Positions 32,106 to 42,974 of a DNA stretch of 64,000 nucleotides are shown piece by piece. The stretch comes from Lumbricus rubellus. Taxonomy: Eukaryota; Annelida; Clitellata; Crassiclitellata; Lumbricidae. The number at the start of each line of letters is the position of its first letter. Position 1 is the stretch's first letter. A model generated the notes under the pieces. The model did no database searches, had not been told where the DNA came from, and saw only the letters and a program-made list of their open reading frames with translations. A program made the position numbers and the translations under genes. Location: positions 32,748,924 through 32,812,923 of the forward strand of contig OX243817.1 in assembly GCA_945859605.1 (NCBI GenBank), given 5' to 3'.

Positions 32106-32861
32106 CATGGAAAAGGTCCAGCAGACGGTGTGGGTGCAGCGGTTAAAAGAACTGCTGACAGCTTCATTTTATCCGGAAAAGAAATTTCCAATGCAGAAAC
32201 AATGTACAACAACATCAAAGACAGAACTAGAGTTCGACTGTACCTCGTTAAATCGTTAACAGATTTCATAAGCCTTCCAGACAAGCCTATCCCAGCTGTT
32301 AAAGGAGTCATGCGAGTGCATCAAGTCATCTGCATGGAAAGGGGACAGATATTCACAAAAGATGTAAGTTGCTACTGTGGGTCACCAAAATGTCATTCAC
32401 TGTGTAATAAAGCAATAAAGAGAAATGTACTCATACACAATCAACATTTCCTGAAGCCAGAGGTTGTCAGCACAAATCAAGAACACCACGTAGTCAGCAC
32501 AAATCAAGAACACCACGAAGTCAGCACAAATCAAGAAGACCACAGAGTCAGCACAACTCCAGAAGACCACGTCGTTGACACAAGTCCAGAAGACCACATA
32601 GTCAGCACAAATCAAGAACACCACGTAGTCTGCACAAATCCAGAACACCACGTCGTTGACATAAATCCAGAAGACCACGAAGTCAGCACAAATCAGGACC
32701 ACCACGTAGTCAGGACAGCTCCAGAAGATCACTTAGTAGTCACAAATCCAGAACCGGAAGTCATAGTTGGTCAACAACAACTCATGCAATGGGTCCAAGT
32801 GTCATATATGGGCATTAATTATCCTGGTGTGTTGAAAGAAGTCAAGGATGATGAATATCGG
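32106..32861 (+). CDS. Transposon gene, main exon: HGKG..DG domain, Cys cluster and eleven 9-residue repeats
   Basis: Acceptor TGTAG at 32101-32105. The exon begins HGKGPADGVGAAVKRTADSF, then MYNNI, and a Cys cluster CYCGSPKCHSLC. Eleven tandem 9-residue units (VSTNQEHHV and variants; 32466-32762) follow, then WVQVSYMGINYPGVLKEVKD at the donor CGG/GTAAAT. From memory, HGKG..DG.GG..KR followed by an SC.C cysteine group and a C-terminal W.WP segment is a recurrent protein type in animal transposons whose N-terminal part carries a transposase-like domain. That N-terminal part is not seen here. The repeats are not part of that pattern and look newly grown. Confidence 0.75.
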
Positions 32862-33473
32862 GTAAATTTTGAAATATCTTAAGTCTTTTAACTAAGTATT
32901 GTTAATTTTAACCACAACAAGAATCACTAAGTGGACTAAAGTTAGAATTAATGAAAGTTATAATTAAGTAACAGTGCTAATGTCCAGATGCAATTTTATT
33001 AAATTATTCTAAGGCACAATAAAAGAAATAGAGTAGCATGGTATACTGTACTAACTAACAGGAAAAGCATGATATGTCATATTACCAGGTAAACTGTTTT
33101 CAAATCAACGAGTCACTCATTTTATTGTTTAGCCAGCCATTCGCAGTTTATTAATTGCAAATCGTATTGCTGAATGCTGATATCAGTGATATGAGAATAC
33201 CATAGGTATAGGACCGGAAGGGATCCCTGAACCCACTAAACAAGAACACTTGTACAAGTTACTAAAAAAATATGCCACAGCCAAGAATTGCTGCCAAGTA
33301 TGACGGTAGATCTAACTCTTAACTAAATGAGAAAGAATAAAGTTAGTAAGCGATAAAACATGTGTGAGGGGTTTAATTAAATATATTAAATATATATATT
33401 TGTAGACATTTATACTTGCATACTCATAATTTTAAACTTTTCAAACGAACTTGTGTTTAATTTATTGTTCTAG

Positions 33474-33635
33474 GTCCATTGTATGCAATCTGCTGGACAC
33501 AGTGGAGGATGGATGTGGCCCAGAAGACTAGACGAGGGGTGGTATCCAGAAGTCATGGCAATCGATCCACCGATTACCAATAACATTCTATCTACAAAGC
33601 GAATACTTGTATATATAGTTTTAATTAAATGTTGA
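33474..33635 (+). CDS. Transposon gene, last exon: W-M-WP C-terminal segment
   Basis: Acceptor TTGTTCTAG (33471-33473) joins in phase 0 to the CGG codon at 32861, giving DDEYR/VHCMQSAGHSGGWMWPRR and LDEGWYPEVMAIDPPI. The CM..(A/S)G...W.WP....D..WY pattern is the usual ending of this protein type, which supports the intron. Stop TGA at 33633-33635. An unspliced read-through would end at 32882 after NFEIS. Confidence 0.75.
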   Translation, partial: VHCMQSAGHSGGWMWPRRLDEGWYPEVMAIDPPITNNILSTKRILVYIVLIKC

Positions 33636-34288
33636 CAAATGTTATCAATAACATTCTATCTACTAAGAGAAGAGTTGTGTGGTTTTTATTAAAAGTTGAC
33701 AGTGTCTCGTTAATTTGTTGAAAAACTTCAATGTTCAAATGTTTGACATCAAAATGTAAAAGTTTTTTAAATACATGTGACTGTGACTTAAATGAAGAGT
33801 ATTGTGGTGTGATCATAATGAAGTGCTCTATTATACTGGATGGATATTTCAGTGTGATTTACCACTCCGTGACTGAGTTACAACTCCGTGTCTTTTTTTC
33901 TTAAAAAGAAATATTTTTATGGTATATATATAAATAATTTACCATCAGAATACTTCAGATTGCTCTGTGGCATTTTATAGCACATCAAACATAAAATAAT
34001 CAATGATTGTAAACATTGACGGTATTTTGGCCGTGTTTTGTAAATAAGATAACGGAGTTGTAAATAATTATGAATCAAAGTAACGGTGTTGTATTTTCTT
34101 TAAAATACAATAAAAACTAAAATAAAAACCTTGGTCAAATATCTAAAATTTGAGCACTGCTCAATATTAACTTTGCTTCAGCACTACCATACAAATATTT
34201 CTGTATTTTTTAAAATTTTTATTTGTGACTTTTTTTCTTCTCAAATGTCATTTATGAATTTGGGTCCGGTTGTGAAATATACCCGTAT

Positions 34289-35215
34289 CTCCCAATCAAT
34301 TGACCTGCTACTCTGCTGCCACCTAGCGTATGTACGATGAACTAACCGTCGCTTCTGCGCGTTGCAAGCAAGCTCTGTACACTGTGTACAGTGTAGTACA
34401 TAATTATAACCACCCAACCAAGCATTTCCCCACGCATCAATGACGACGCTGTCCATAGCCTACCTGGCCTTACCTTTGACGACCGAGTCTAGTCCCTCAC
34501 CTGAACCACCGGGTAAACATAGCCTACATGAATAATAATTGTGTTGCACTACCTCGTCGCCAAGGCAGAAACGACCAATCTTTATTCGTGCCTGGCGAAG
34601 AGAGCCATCAACGCTGAAATCATTTAGGCTACAGCACGGGGGGGGGGTTCAAAATCAAAATCTGTAGGCTCGGTAACTATAGCTACCTTACAACATAAAT
34701 ATGTCTAATCGCGTTCGGGTGCTAGCATCTATAATATAATTATAATAATGCGGTTGTCGGCCGTCAGCCACTGTTTACTCTCTGATAGTGCCAATCCCAA
34801 GCCTAAAAAGGAGGAGGGCGACAGTATTCATCTTTGATTATTAAGACACAATTTAGTTAAACAGCAATAAGCCGTCAGCAACAGCGTGTAGGTTTATAAT
34901 CTTAGCCATACAACAGTACGATTTATCTGTGTTGCCCAGAGACTGTGCGTCTAATTTTGCAATCATTTTACCCGAGGAATTTCTTCATAATTATCTCAGG
35001 AATCGAATTACGCTCAAGGAAAAGTACTTAACTCGTCAGGCTAAGAGGACCCTAGGATTGTTTTTCTCGACCACTGGATAATATAAAATTATTGTCAAAA
35101 CCAAAGCACAACAAGAGACGAACAATAAAAAGTGTCGCTGAATTAAAAAAATTGTTTTAGAAAGTCTAAATGTGCACTTACAGCTAGGCTATATGTTGCA
35201 CTGCATTTTAATTTG
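34289..35215. other. Intergenic, no gene recognised
   Basis: It includes a GGGGGGGGG run (34639) and a block at 34780-34880 (CAAGCCTAAAAAGGAGGAGG, GACAGTATTCATCTTTG) that matches 54700-54790 in the same orientation, another dispersed repeat. Confidence 0.5.
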
Positions 35216-35241
35216 TTAGCGGAAGACTTATCATCTGGATC

Positions 35242-35720
35242 ATGCGGAAAGTAGTGTGCGCCAACAGCTGCAGAAAATGCAGCAGATGCCTCATCGTCAT
35301 TCTAATCACGTCAGTCATTTACGTTGGTATCTGTCACATATTTCCAGACAACCAGGTAGTTCAGCTACTGCAGAAAGTACGTGGTGCGCAAGAGAAACCT
35401 GCGAATGAAGTGTATAATAGACCTGCATCTCTTGATGGCGATCATCTTCGAAATCCATCAAAGGTCAACGTTTATCAAATGTTGGTCGTTGTCAACCAAA
35501 GAATTGTCATCTATGACCGAAATGAATCTCGTCTTGACGACCACAGACTCAACATCGCTGGACCTCCAGGTCATCAGTAGAATTACTCTGACGTCTATTT
35601 CGAAAATTAATCTCTTTAATTGCTACATGACCGTTTCCCTTGTGAGATTCATGATTCTACTAGGTCCACATGGGTTCCTGCTCGCTAAGGATCTGTTCAT
35701 GGGCCCGCTCTGCGTATAAA
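35242..35720 (+). pseudogene. GT61-family glycosyltransferase pseudogene, N-terminal part
   Basis: Similar to residues 1-140 of the intact copies: anchor CLIVILITSVIYVGICHIF, PDNQV, VNQRIVIYDRNESRLDDHRL and AGPPG. It has lost about nine codons (FTFSNVC... region), the conserved Trp codon after AGPPGHQ is a stop, and no recognisable similarity continues beyond about 35720. The splice acceptor TTAATTTGTTAG/CGGAAGAC just upstream of the ATG matches the intact genes. Confidence 0.85.
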
Positions 35721-36116
35721 GTTTAGCCTACATTTCTGAAGTTGCCTCTCTAGTCTCTACAGTATAAGAATTTTAGAAAAATTACTGGAGGGGGTCAGAC
35801 GTTGATTTATGTGGACTTGAGGAGGCTTAAGAAATGCTAGGGTAGTTGAAGCCCCACAAAAGTGTGTAGGATTATTTCTTGAAATTATTTTGCTATGCAG
35901 TTGAAGATTTCTCGTTCTAACCTTCCCCCATCTTGAGTTACATAATAGGAAATTCACTTGAAGCCGTCTCTGTGTACTTGAATGAAATACTTCGACTGGT
36001 GCGAAATTATAATATAACCGGATCCAACTGGTAGGCCTATCTTTTAAATTATTATTGAAATTTTATAACTAGCCTAACGTTTGAATTTTATAAAGGAAAA
36101 TAGGTGTGTTTTTCAG

Positions 36117-36305
36117 ATTCCTGCCCTCGTGGTTTCACATACCTGCAATCGGCTGGAAGTTGTTATAAGGTTGTCCATGAAAGTCATGACTGGACCTCTG
36201 CTGCTAAGAGATGTCAGACGTTTGGTCGTGGATCTCACTTGGTGGCCATCAAAAATGAAGCAGAAAGCAATGCCCTGAAGACCTTCCTTACATCTGAAAT
36301 TTCAA
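36117..36305 (+). CDS. Lectin B exon 2: first half of CTLD (inverted-duplication copy)
   Basis: Acceptor GTTTTTCAG (36115-36116), donor GTATGT (36306). 189 bp encoding SCPRGFTYLQSAGSCYKVV, ESHDWTSAAKRCQTFGRGSH and LVAIKNEAESNALKTFL. Mirror-image partner of lectin D exon 2. No exon 1 with a signal peptide was found in the 1.8 kb upstream, which holds only the GT61 pseudogene, so the copy may be 5'-truncated. Confidence 0.85.
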
Positions 36306-36773
36306 GTATGTGCCAACATTATACAAAATTATGTCTACTCTAAAGCTATATTTATTATTGACTTGTTGTTTCCAAACGTGCCTACTATATTTGTTCAACC
36401 TAAGCGTGTTCGAATGCGACTGAATGTCCCAGAAACTTTTATTACAATTGATTTCAATGCGACTCATTGATTCACTATAATTATACCATGGCCTAGTAAC
36501 GCAATTGCAGAGCATTATAATAAGTTTTAATGGTGCAGTGTCTACATTTTTTTTAAAAAATATAAACGTAATATTGCGAACTGTTACATAGGTTAGGCTA
36601 CTTCAAATTCTGTTGCTGCTGCTATTACTACTACATGTACTACTAGACTCTATCATTTTATTTTTATAATACGATTATGAATAACCATATATGTCTTCTA
36701 GCAATATTTTCAGATTCTGCACTAGGCTTACTTCCTGGAACCCAATAACTACAAATGTACGTGTCTTTTAAAG

Positions 36774-37060
36774 AAAATACAGGTAGTACCGCCTGCATAG
36801 CCCGTGATTGGAGTGGCCTTGGAAATTTCTTTTGGACAAGTGGTCAACGCAAGATGGAAGGCGACTGCAAATATCCTTTCGTATGGAAACTGTCCAGTGA
36901 AAAACAGTTGCCATTCGAATTCACCAATTGGCTTTCAGCTGAACCAAGCTGCGGAGACAACAAGGAAACCTGCATGCATCTTTGGGCCACAAGAAACTTC
37001 GGTTGGAACGACATACAGTGCAACGTGAAGATCTGTCCATTGTGCGAATACAATCCCTAA
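36774..37060 (+). CDS. Lectin B exon 3: second half of CTLD with EPS and WND
   Basis: Acceptor TGTCTTTTAAAG (36772-36773) and 287 bp to TAA 37058-37060, phase 1. It contains CIARDWSGLGNFFWTSGQRK, YPFVWKL, FTNWLSAEPSC, CMHLWATRNFGWND and CNVKICPLCEYNP. WND is intact, but the usual EPN is EPS. A SINE-free intron of about 470 bp separates it from exon 2. Confidence 0.88.
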
Positions 37061-37682
37061 ATAGTTTTAAACAGGCTTTTTGTCCAGTCCTTTCTCGGAC
37101 TTATTCGTTAGAAGTGATAATGAAGTCAACTTATTTAAAATTTATTGTGAAAGTCCTAACAATAAGTATCATAATTATGCATTGATTTTATCTCAGAATT
37201 AGGATGTAGCCTACTTAATAGAAGTCGTTCCGAGAGCAACTCAGTTTATGCTTTTTATTGGAAACATAGTTATTAACTTACATTATTAATTTACATTTTT
37301 CATGAGACTTTAAGATGTCTTGAAAATATTGCTAGAACAATTAGGCCTACTTGCTTTCTGGTTGAAATAAAAAATAAAAATTCATTATAGGCCTAATGTT
37401 CACGCGTTGTCTTTCATGAAATGTTGTTCATTATCGAGCCTGGATATTGTATGAACAATATCGTGTAGTTATGGCAATGTTTGTTGTAGAATGTATATCC
37501 TACAACCGGTTATTTTACAAGTGTCAGGTCTAACATAGCCTTCATCGCAGCTCTAGCCGGACTGTAGTCAAGCAGAGACGAGATTCGTAATATTTCAGCC
37601 TACACTTAGGCCTACCCAAGTTAATGTTAATGTTGTAAATATAGGCCTAATCAAGATTTTGACATTGAATTCAAGGGAATAA

Positions 37683-38058
37683 ATACTCGAGACAGAAATG
37701 GAGATATATACTATATAGGCTTTGGCGAAGAATGAAGGGTGTCAGTTGGAGAAAGCACAAGACGAACGAAAAAATACTGCAGATGGTGGGCGAGGAAAGT
37801 TCAATGCTGGAGACAATACGGAGGCGACAGAGAAACTGGATTGACCACATCATGAGGAGCGACACCATAGTAAGATACATCATCGAAGGAAGAATGGAAG
37901 GGACAAAGACAAGAGGAAGACCAAGAACAATGCTACTGGACTGGATGCTGGCAAAGGACGGTTACAGAGGGCTAAAGATGGATGCACAGAACAGAAAATT
38001 AATGCGTGAACCTGTCTACGGCAGAGAACCAAAGAAGAAGATCACACATATATAATTA
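37683..38058 (+). pseudogene. 5'-truncated LINE fragment, C-terminal end of a reverse transcriptase ORF
   Basis: The frame 37732-38055 contains RRRQRNWIDHIMRSD, YIIEGRMEGTKTRGRPRTML and LDWM, the conserved tail that follows the RT domain in many animal LINEs. It differs in sequence from the 14262 LINE. The RT core is missing. A TATATA-rich tail follows. Confidence 0.75.
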
Positions 38059-38164
38059 TATATATCACACCGCATTACGTCTGTTTCCAAACCAAAATGA
38101 GACAGGACTGGTATGATTATTATTAGCCTATCACTAGGACCTATGTCAACTAGGAAGAATATAG

Positions 38165-38370
38165 GGTCTGCGCTCAAACATATTTTAAATGCAAATAGGG
38201 TCCACACAGATATTTGCTCGCCTACAGAAAAAGCAGCGAACGTCACCTACAGTGTTAAGAGTAGTTCGTGATCCATCGAGTCGCTGTTTAGGCACGAACA
38301 GTCAACGGTAGCGAGAAGAAGGCGCTTCGATGGTTCAATAATGAATTAGAACATAATGGATGTGACGGCA
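38165..38370 (+). repeat. Inverted-duplication block, left copy
   Basis: It contains CGCTGTTTAGGCACGAACAG, TCAACGGTAGCGAGAAGAAG and GCGCTTCGATGGTTCAAT, matching 47040-47235 in the opposite orientation, next to the two mirrored GT61 genes. Confidence 0.75.
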
Positions 38371-38584
38371 TTAGACCTTTGCACAATGCACATACAAGAT
38401 GAGTCCAGAAAGTGAAATGATGTCGATGTCTGTAAAGATCTTGTGAAGACAAATACAGACTGAGGCCGGAACAATGGACGTACATTTCTCGGTGACACCG
38501 AATGCTAACTATTACACACATTACAGCAGTCGATCCATAATGCAATCACATTTAATCACACATCTAAACAGGGAGGATATACAA

Positions 38585-38710
38585 ATATTATACATGCACA
38601 CGGCCACACACACGTACACATGCACACACGCACACGTAAGCACACGCACGCACACTCGCGCACACTCACGTACACACACGCACATACACATGCACACACA
38701 TATACTACAA
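38585..38710. repeat. Imperfect CA-rich repeat
   Basis: ACACAC/ACGCAC mixture. Thr/His/Cys-rich open frames over it are artefacts. Confidence 0.85.
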
Positions 38711-39368
38711 AGCCTACACATTTATACATGTGTAATGGCCTGCATAATAGGCTATGTATTCCACATGTATAAATTAGACTATACGGAAATATTAAATACG
38801 ATTAAATTAAAATCATAATTATGATATAAACGAGCGCTCCCGACCAGAGGCGCGGACACTGAATCGGAGTTACACGCCGAAGCGCGTTGACAATAATTTA
38901 TTGCGAGTGAAGGACTTGTTCAGTGTCCCAATGCGGCGACTTGTGGTAGATCAGAACCAACAGCCTTTCGGCATAATGTCACCAAACATACCCCCACACG
39001 ACCGCACCCATCGGCATTTAGGATATTGTAAAATACGTGTGTATTAAATATAATCTGACTTCAGACTGCAATGCGTGCACTTCCGTTGTTTGCGCGGCGT
39101 GACCGTTGTTTAGCCAGTCTCTCTTTCACTGATCGTTTCGTCTTCTAACTGGGCGACGCTTTCGATTTGGTTTGAGATCGCTTTACGTAATCGGTCGCTT
39201 CCTTTTGCTGACTCTTTGTGAGAGTAGTCTTCCGTTGGTAGTTTTGTCTCTTGGAGCTGAAGCTCTCGGTTTTCAGCTGTGAATAATGACAACGTTTCGG
39301 ATTATTATATTCATAGTTTAGATTTCATGTAAATTTCTTACTGTTAGCGGAAGACTGTTATTTGAACC

Positions 39369-40691
39369 ATGGTGAAAGGAACGAGCGATAACAAAAGAAG
39401 ATGCAGAATAAGCTTCACACTCTTTCTAATCATGTCAGTCATTTACGTTGGAATCTTTCACATATTTCCTGACAACCAGGTGTTTCATCTACTGAAGAAA
39501 GTCTATGGAGTGCATGAGAAATCATGTGCGAATGAAGAGTTCCGACCTGTGTCTCTTGATGGCGTGTTCACTTTCTCCAACGTCTGCATCGAACCTCTTC
39601 AAACTCCAACAAAGGTCTTCATCCATGAAATATGGTTCACTATCACCCAACGAATTGTGGTCTATGACCGAAATGAATCGCGTCTTGGCGACCACAGACT
39701 CTACATCGCTGCACCTCCAGGATATCCATGGAATTACTATGACGTTCATTTTACTAACGAATCTCTGCCAGTAAGCAACAGAACAATGAGTGATAAAGTG
39801 GCTTATTTTGTTTCTCCACGATGTCCTGGAAATCTACATCACTTCTTCCACGAGGAATACATTCCCCTTTACAGTGTCATTCGCCTCACAAACAGACTCC
39901 ATCCAGGTTCAGGAAATGTTGTCGTCTATAATACTCCAAAGACAAATAACAATCCATTCTGTAGGAATTTCAGTACATACAACGAAATTGTTCAAACACT
40001 TTTCACGAACGGATTCCACGACGTTTACTACAACATACCGAACAACATCTGTTTTAAAAATGCCGTCTTTGGAAGCAGAATCGAGCTCAATAACTCACGT
40101 GATGTAGTCAATCACATCATCAAGCAGTACAATCTTTCTGATACATGTGTTAAGAAAGCGGAATACATAACGCTCATTCACAGAACACATAGACGAATTA
40201 TCAACATGGAAGATCTTCATCGATGGGTGTTGGAGAGTGGATTTAAAAAAGAATTCGTGCGTATAATTGATTTTGACGGTCTTGCTATTCCTAAACAGAT
40301 GGAATTGGCATGTACGTCTCAAGTTATGATTGGAATAAATGGAGCGGCTTTACAGTGGTCAATGTTTATGCCTGAGAAGTCTCACATGGTTGAAATATCG
40401 TGGCCTTCTCGGTCGTGGCCTTTCTTTTACCCCCATATAGTTCCAAGATTCGGTATTTTGTATCACTCAGTCGAGTTGCAGGACGTTAGAGTGAATTTTA
40501 CATCATATGAGTTCAGGATCCGTAACGGCGAAAAATTGAGCAAAGATGAAAAACAAGAAATGCTTAAAGCTCCATCTGAGGATCTATGGAAATGGTCTGA
40601 TGTATTTATTCATGAAAACGAGCTGAATGCGACGTTAGCCATAATTTCCGGCTCAGTTCTCAACAGCTCGTACTCCACAACGAGTCTCTAA
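39369..40691 (+). CDS. GT61-family glycosyltransferase G1 (intact), Golgi/ER type II membrane protein
   Basis: 440 residues, single coding exon. N-terminal anchor at about residues 15-31 (SFTLFLIMSVIYVGIFHIF). Family features: QRIVVYDRNESRLGDHRL (about 95), AYFVSPRCPGNLHHFFHEEY (about 145), VVYNTPKT, ITLIHRTHRRIINMEDL (about 265), and the GT61 C-terminal core MIGINGAALQWSMFMPEKSH with VEISWPSRSWPFFYP (about 320-355). GT61 includes EOGT, POMGNT2 and plant xylosyltransferases, which use nucleotide sugars; the acceptor and sugar here cannot be told from sequence. Many Asn-X-Ser/Thr sites suit a lumenal enzyme. The acceptor ACTGTTAG/CGGAAGAC lies about 23 bp before the ATG, implying a 5'UTR intron shared by all four copies. 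About 80% identical by eye to G2. Confidence 0.92.
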   Translation: MVKGTSDNKRRCRISFTLFLIMSVIYVGIFHIFPDNQVFHLLKKVYGVHEKSCANEEFRPVSLDGVFTFSNVCIEPLQTPTKVFIHEIWFTITQRIVVYDRNESRLGDHRLYIAAPPGYPWNYYDVHFTNESLPVSNRTMSDKVAYFVSPRCPGNLHHFFHEEYIPLYSVIRLTNRLHPGSGNVVVYNTPKTNNNPFCRNFSTYNEIVQTLFTNGFHDVYYNIPNNICFKNAVFGSRIELNNSRDVVNHIIKQYNLSDTCVKKAEYITLIHRTHRRIINMEDLHRWVLESGFKKEFVRIIDFDGLAIPKQMELACTSQVMIGINGAALQWSMFMPEKSHMVEISWPSRSWPFFYPHIVPRFGILYHSVELQDVRVNFTSYEFRIRNGEKLSKDEKQEMLKAPSEDLWKWSDVFIHENELNATLAIISGSVLNSSYSTTSL

Positions 40692-41060
40692 AAATAATGG
40701 TCTTACGTGACCATTGCGAAAGATCGTTCGTTTCTTGTTATGATTTGTACGTAGCAAGGGTTTGATGACCACTGTATCCTACGTCAGCTCTGTCAAAGGT
40801 TCTCGACTACAACAGGTGGATAAGCATCTCTGTGCTTTATGGGCAAGTGCGTGGTACATGTAAGTCGCTCTCAACCACAGAAAGTTTCATATTTACAATT
40901 GCGACACCGTTGTCCTCAGATATCAGTAGCCTACAGTAACTGTTATCGGAATCTTCAACTTTAATTGGACGCCCTTGAAGGCACTGCAGCTGCATGCATC
41001 ATATTCGTTTATAACAGTGAAGACAGTCTGCATCAGAATGGGATGGGATAGGATCCTGTC
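40692..41060 (+). repeat. 3' flank of G1, arm of the inverted duplication
   Basis: GCAAGTGCGTGG, AAGTCGCT, TTGCGACACCGTTGTCCTC, CGGAATCTTCAAC and GGACGCCCTTGA have counterparts in the reversed flank of G2 (43560-43860), so the duplicated arms extend at least 350 bp past the stop codons. Confidence 0.7.
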
Positions 41061-42489
41061 ATGCTGCTACAGTTCAAATCTTTGAGAGTAACTTTGATTT
41101 TCTCCCATCTGGGTTTAGATAGGAATAAATGTTAACCACGAACGGTACAAAATACGGCGAAGGCTCATGAGAAACTGAAACGAGAAATAAGAGAAAATAG
41201 GAATCATGCTGAATTGTTGATACTGTACGGCGTAGGCTACGCGACTCGTAGGCTATTTTATTGAGAGTTGTGCAGCCGAAGTAGTATCGTATTAAAATTT
41301 ACTGACCTTCTTCTTCAGGTTCTCTGCCCCTAGGTAGGTTCGAACGCAAAATGCCGCCCTTACTGACCCAAATAAGGAAAAGTTGATTTTCTTTGGAGAG
41401 ACGTCGATGCGCGATTTCAAAGATGGGGTAAAGTAAAAGTTTAAATGTCGCTTAGGCTACTAAACACTTTACGTGCGAAATGTTAAGATGTTATTATGAG
41501 AATGACGAGTCACCGTTCAACATTGTTGCTAGGCTAATAGCAAGCATAATTGCGAATATTAGAGCAACGTAACGTGCCCTTGAATCATAACTTAGAAACC
41601 ATTAATGCTTTGAATATTCATTTCGCATGTTAGTAATGAATAACAATGGACCACGATAGATGTAGGTCTATCACAGAATAGAAATAGGCGTTATATTAAT
41701 GTAATGTTGAAGTGATAAAGAATCATGTTGAAGATAGTGCCGGTGTCAGTGTCACGAAATAGAGTAGGCCCTATCCCCCGTATTAATCGTATCCCCCAAA
41801 TGAAGAGAAGTCAAAAAAGCCACTTCCGCGTGTATTTATTTTTGCCAATTAATTTCCATCTGCTTTGTTTTGAACGATGACACTAGCAGGTATGTTTATC
41901 CCTTCTAGATAATTTTTTTTACTCTGGTTTTACAGCACTTATAGGCTATAGCATTTAAAACACTGAAGAATACTCAAAGTCACTAAATAAATTCGAGTTG
42001 ACTTTCTCTGAACATTGCTTAGGACACTTAAATGTCTTATCGTCGAGTGATCCAGATAGGCCTACGTGTGTAGGCTATTATGCGAATAATTCCCCGCTTT
42101 ATATGCGTACCAAAATATTTCATGTGTTCATTTAATTCGTCTGATGTATTTCATAATAAATATTTCAATCTAGGCCTATTTTGTAATTCACAAGACTTAA
42201 CTCTGTGTTAATTACATGGCTGGCTTACTAATCCAAATAATATTCCACTGCATAGGCCTACCTATTTCAATATTCTGTTCCTTCTTCCCCTCTGTTTTGA
42301 ATATCATTGTCGGTGCCACGTGATATTCTATCCCCTGAAAGCTATCCGGGGGGATGAATGAATCTATCCCCCCGGATGGAATTAACCGGTCTAGACTATC
42401 CGAGTGTATAAACCATTCTATCCCCTTTATTGAAAAATGCGTATAATTGGAAAATTTATGCTGCATTCAAAATTCAAAGAGACTGTAAT
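41061..42489. other. Spacer between duplication arms, no gene
   Basis: Holds about ten TAGGC(C)TA motifs and CTATCCCC(C)-type short repeats (41765-41800, 42320-42430). No coding region is recognised. Confidence 0.55.
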
Positions 42490-42680
42490 TGTTTTAATTA
42501 CTTAATAGGCTACATGTAAGTAGCGAGACCAAAACGTACGCCTACTATCCAACTGTGACCGGCATTTAAATCTTAACCGAGTAAGCTTAAACCTCTCCTT
42601 TCGAGAGGAATGATTTAGAGCGATCGTAACTGTTTTGTGCGAAGTCTTGAGCGCAAAAAAAGTTGGCCGATAATACCGGC
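42490..42680. repeat. Dispersed repeat (AATGATTTAGA family), copy 3
   Basis: ATCTTAACCGAGTAAGCTTA, AACCTCTCCTTTCGAGAGGA, ATGATTTAGAGCGATCGTAA and AAGTTGGCCGATAAT match copy 4 at 54235-54530 closely and copies 1 and 2 more distantly. Confidence 0.75.
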
Positions 42681-42877
42681 CAACTTGACTTCCACACCTC
42701 CCACGCAAACTTTGGCTGACAGGCCAATTTTGTTAAGTCTGCGATAGCAGTCTGTTGAGCCTCCATCTCGCTATTCAAAATGCGTGGGCAAGTTTAAGGT
42801 CCACTCAATTGTTCGGCAGTCGCTGAGATCGTGGCAAAGTGATGGTATGCCATATTTAACCGACGCCAGCATAATAA

Positions 42878-42967
42878 TATACCACGAATTGCATCAGTGG
42901 GCCACCATCGGGCCGATGAGGCAGGCTGTCTGGGTAATGGTGGCCCACTGATGCAATTCGTGGTATA
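42878..42967. repeat. Perfect 31-bp stem hairpin, 28-nt loop, in the centre of the inverted duplication
   Basis: 42878-42908 (TATACCACGAATTGCATCAG continuing to GGGCCACCAT) is the exact complement of 42937-42967. The loop is G/C-rich. A transcript would fold into a 90-nt hairpin of pre-miRNA size, but the perfect stem argues for recent strand-switch or foldback origin. Confidence 0.9.
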
Positions 42968-42974
42968 ATTTGTA

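Larger units (their letters stand above)
31525..34092. repeat. Subterminal ACAAC(T/A)CCG(A/T)TAC motif array of the 31138 transposon
   Basis: Sites on the plus strand at about 31525 (TTACAACACCGTTAC), 31716, 31871, 31885 and 33885. Complementary sites at about 31908 (GTAACGGTGTTGTA), 31929, 34052 and 34078 (GTAACGGTGTTGTA). They flank the coding exons on both sides. Clusters like this are the usual form of transposase-binding subterminal repeats. Confidence 0.75.
31138..34284. mobile_element. DNA transposon, 3147 bp, GGGTATATTT ends, 4-bp duplication GTAT, encoding an HGKG-type protein
   Basis: Terminal inverted repeats of about 29 bp: left GGGTATATTTTTCAACCGGA and right (complement) GGGTATATTTCACAACCGGA, continuing into CCAAATTCA in both, 26 of 29 positions identical. 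GTAT flanks at 31134-31137 and 34285-34288. At least nine copies of a motif close to ACAACTCCGATAC lie inside in both orientations. It encodes one intron-containing gene on the plus strand (32106-33635). Unlike the surrounding DNA it contains no TAGGC(C)TA motif, so it is a young insertion. The superfamily is not settled; a 4-bp duplication fits Sola-like elements among others. Confidence 0.85.

Noticed and set aside
38165..38370. Block 38165/47040 read as a coding exon
   Set aside because: Conserved between the two copies, but with indels that are not multiples of three; it is better explained as part of the inverted duplication or a repeat.
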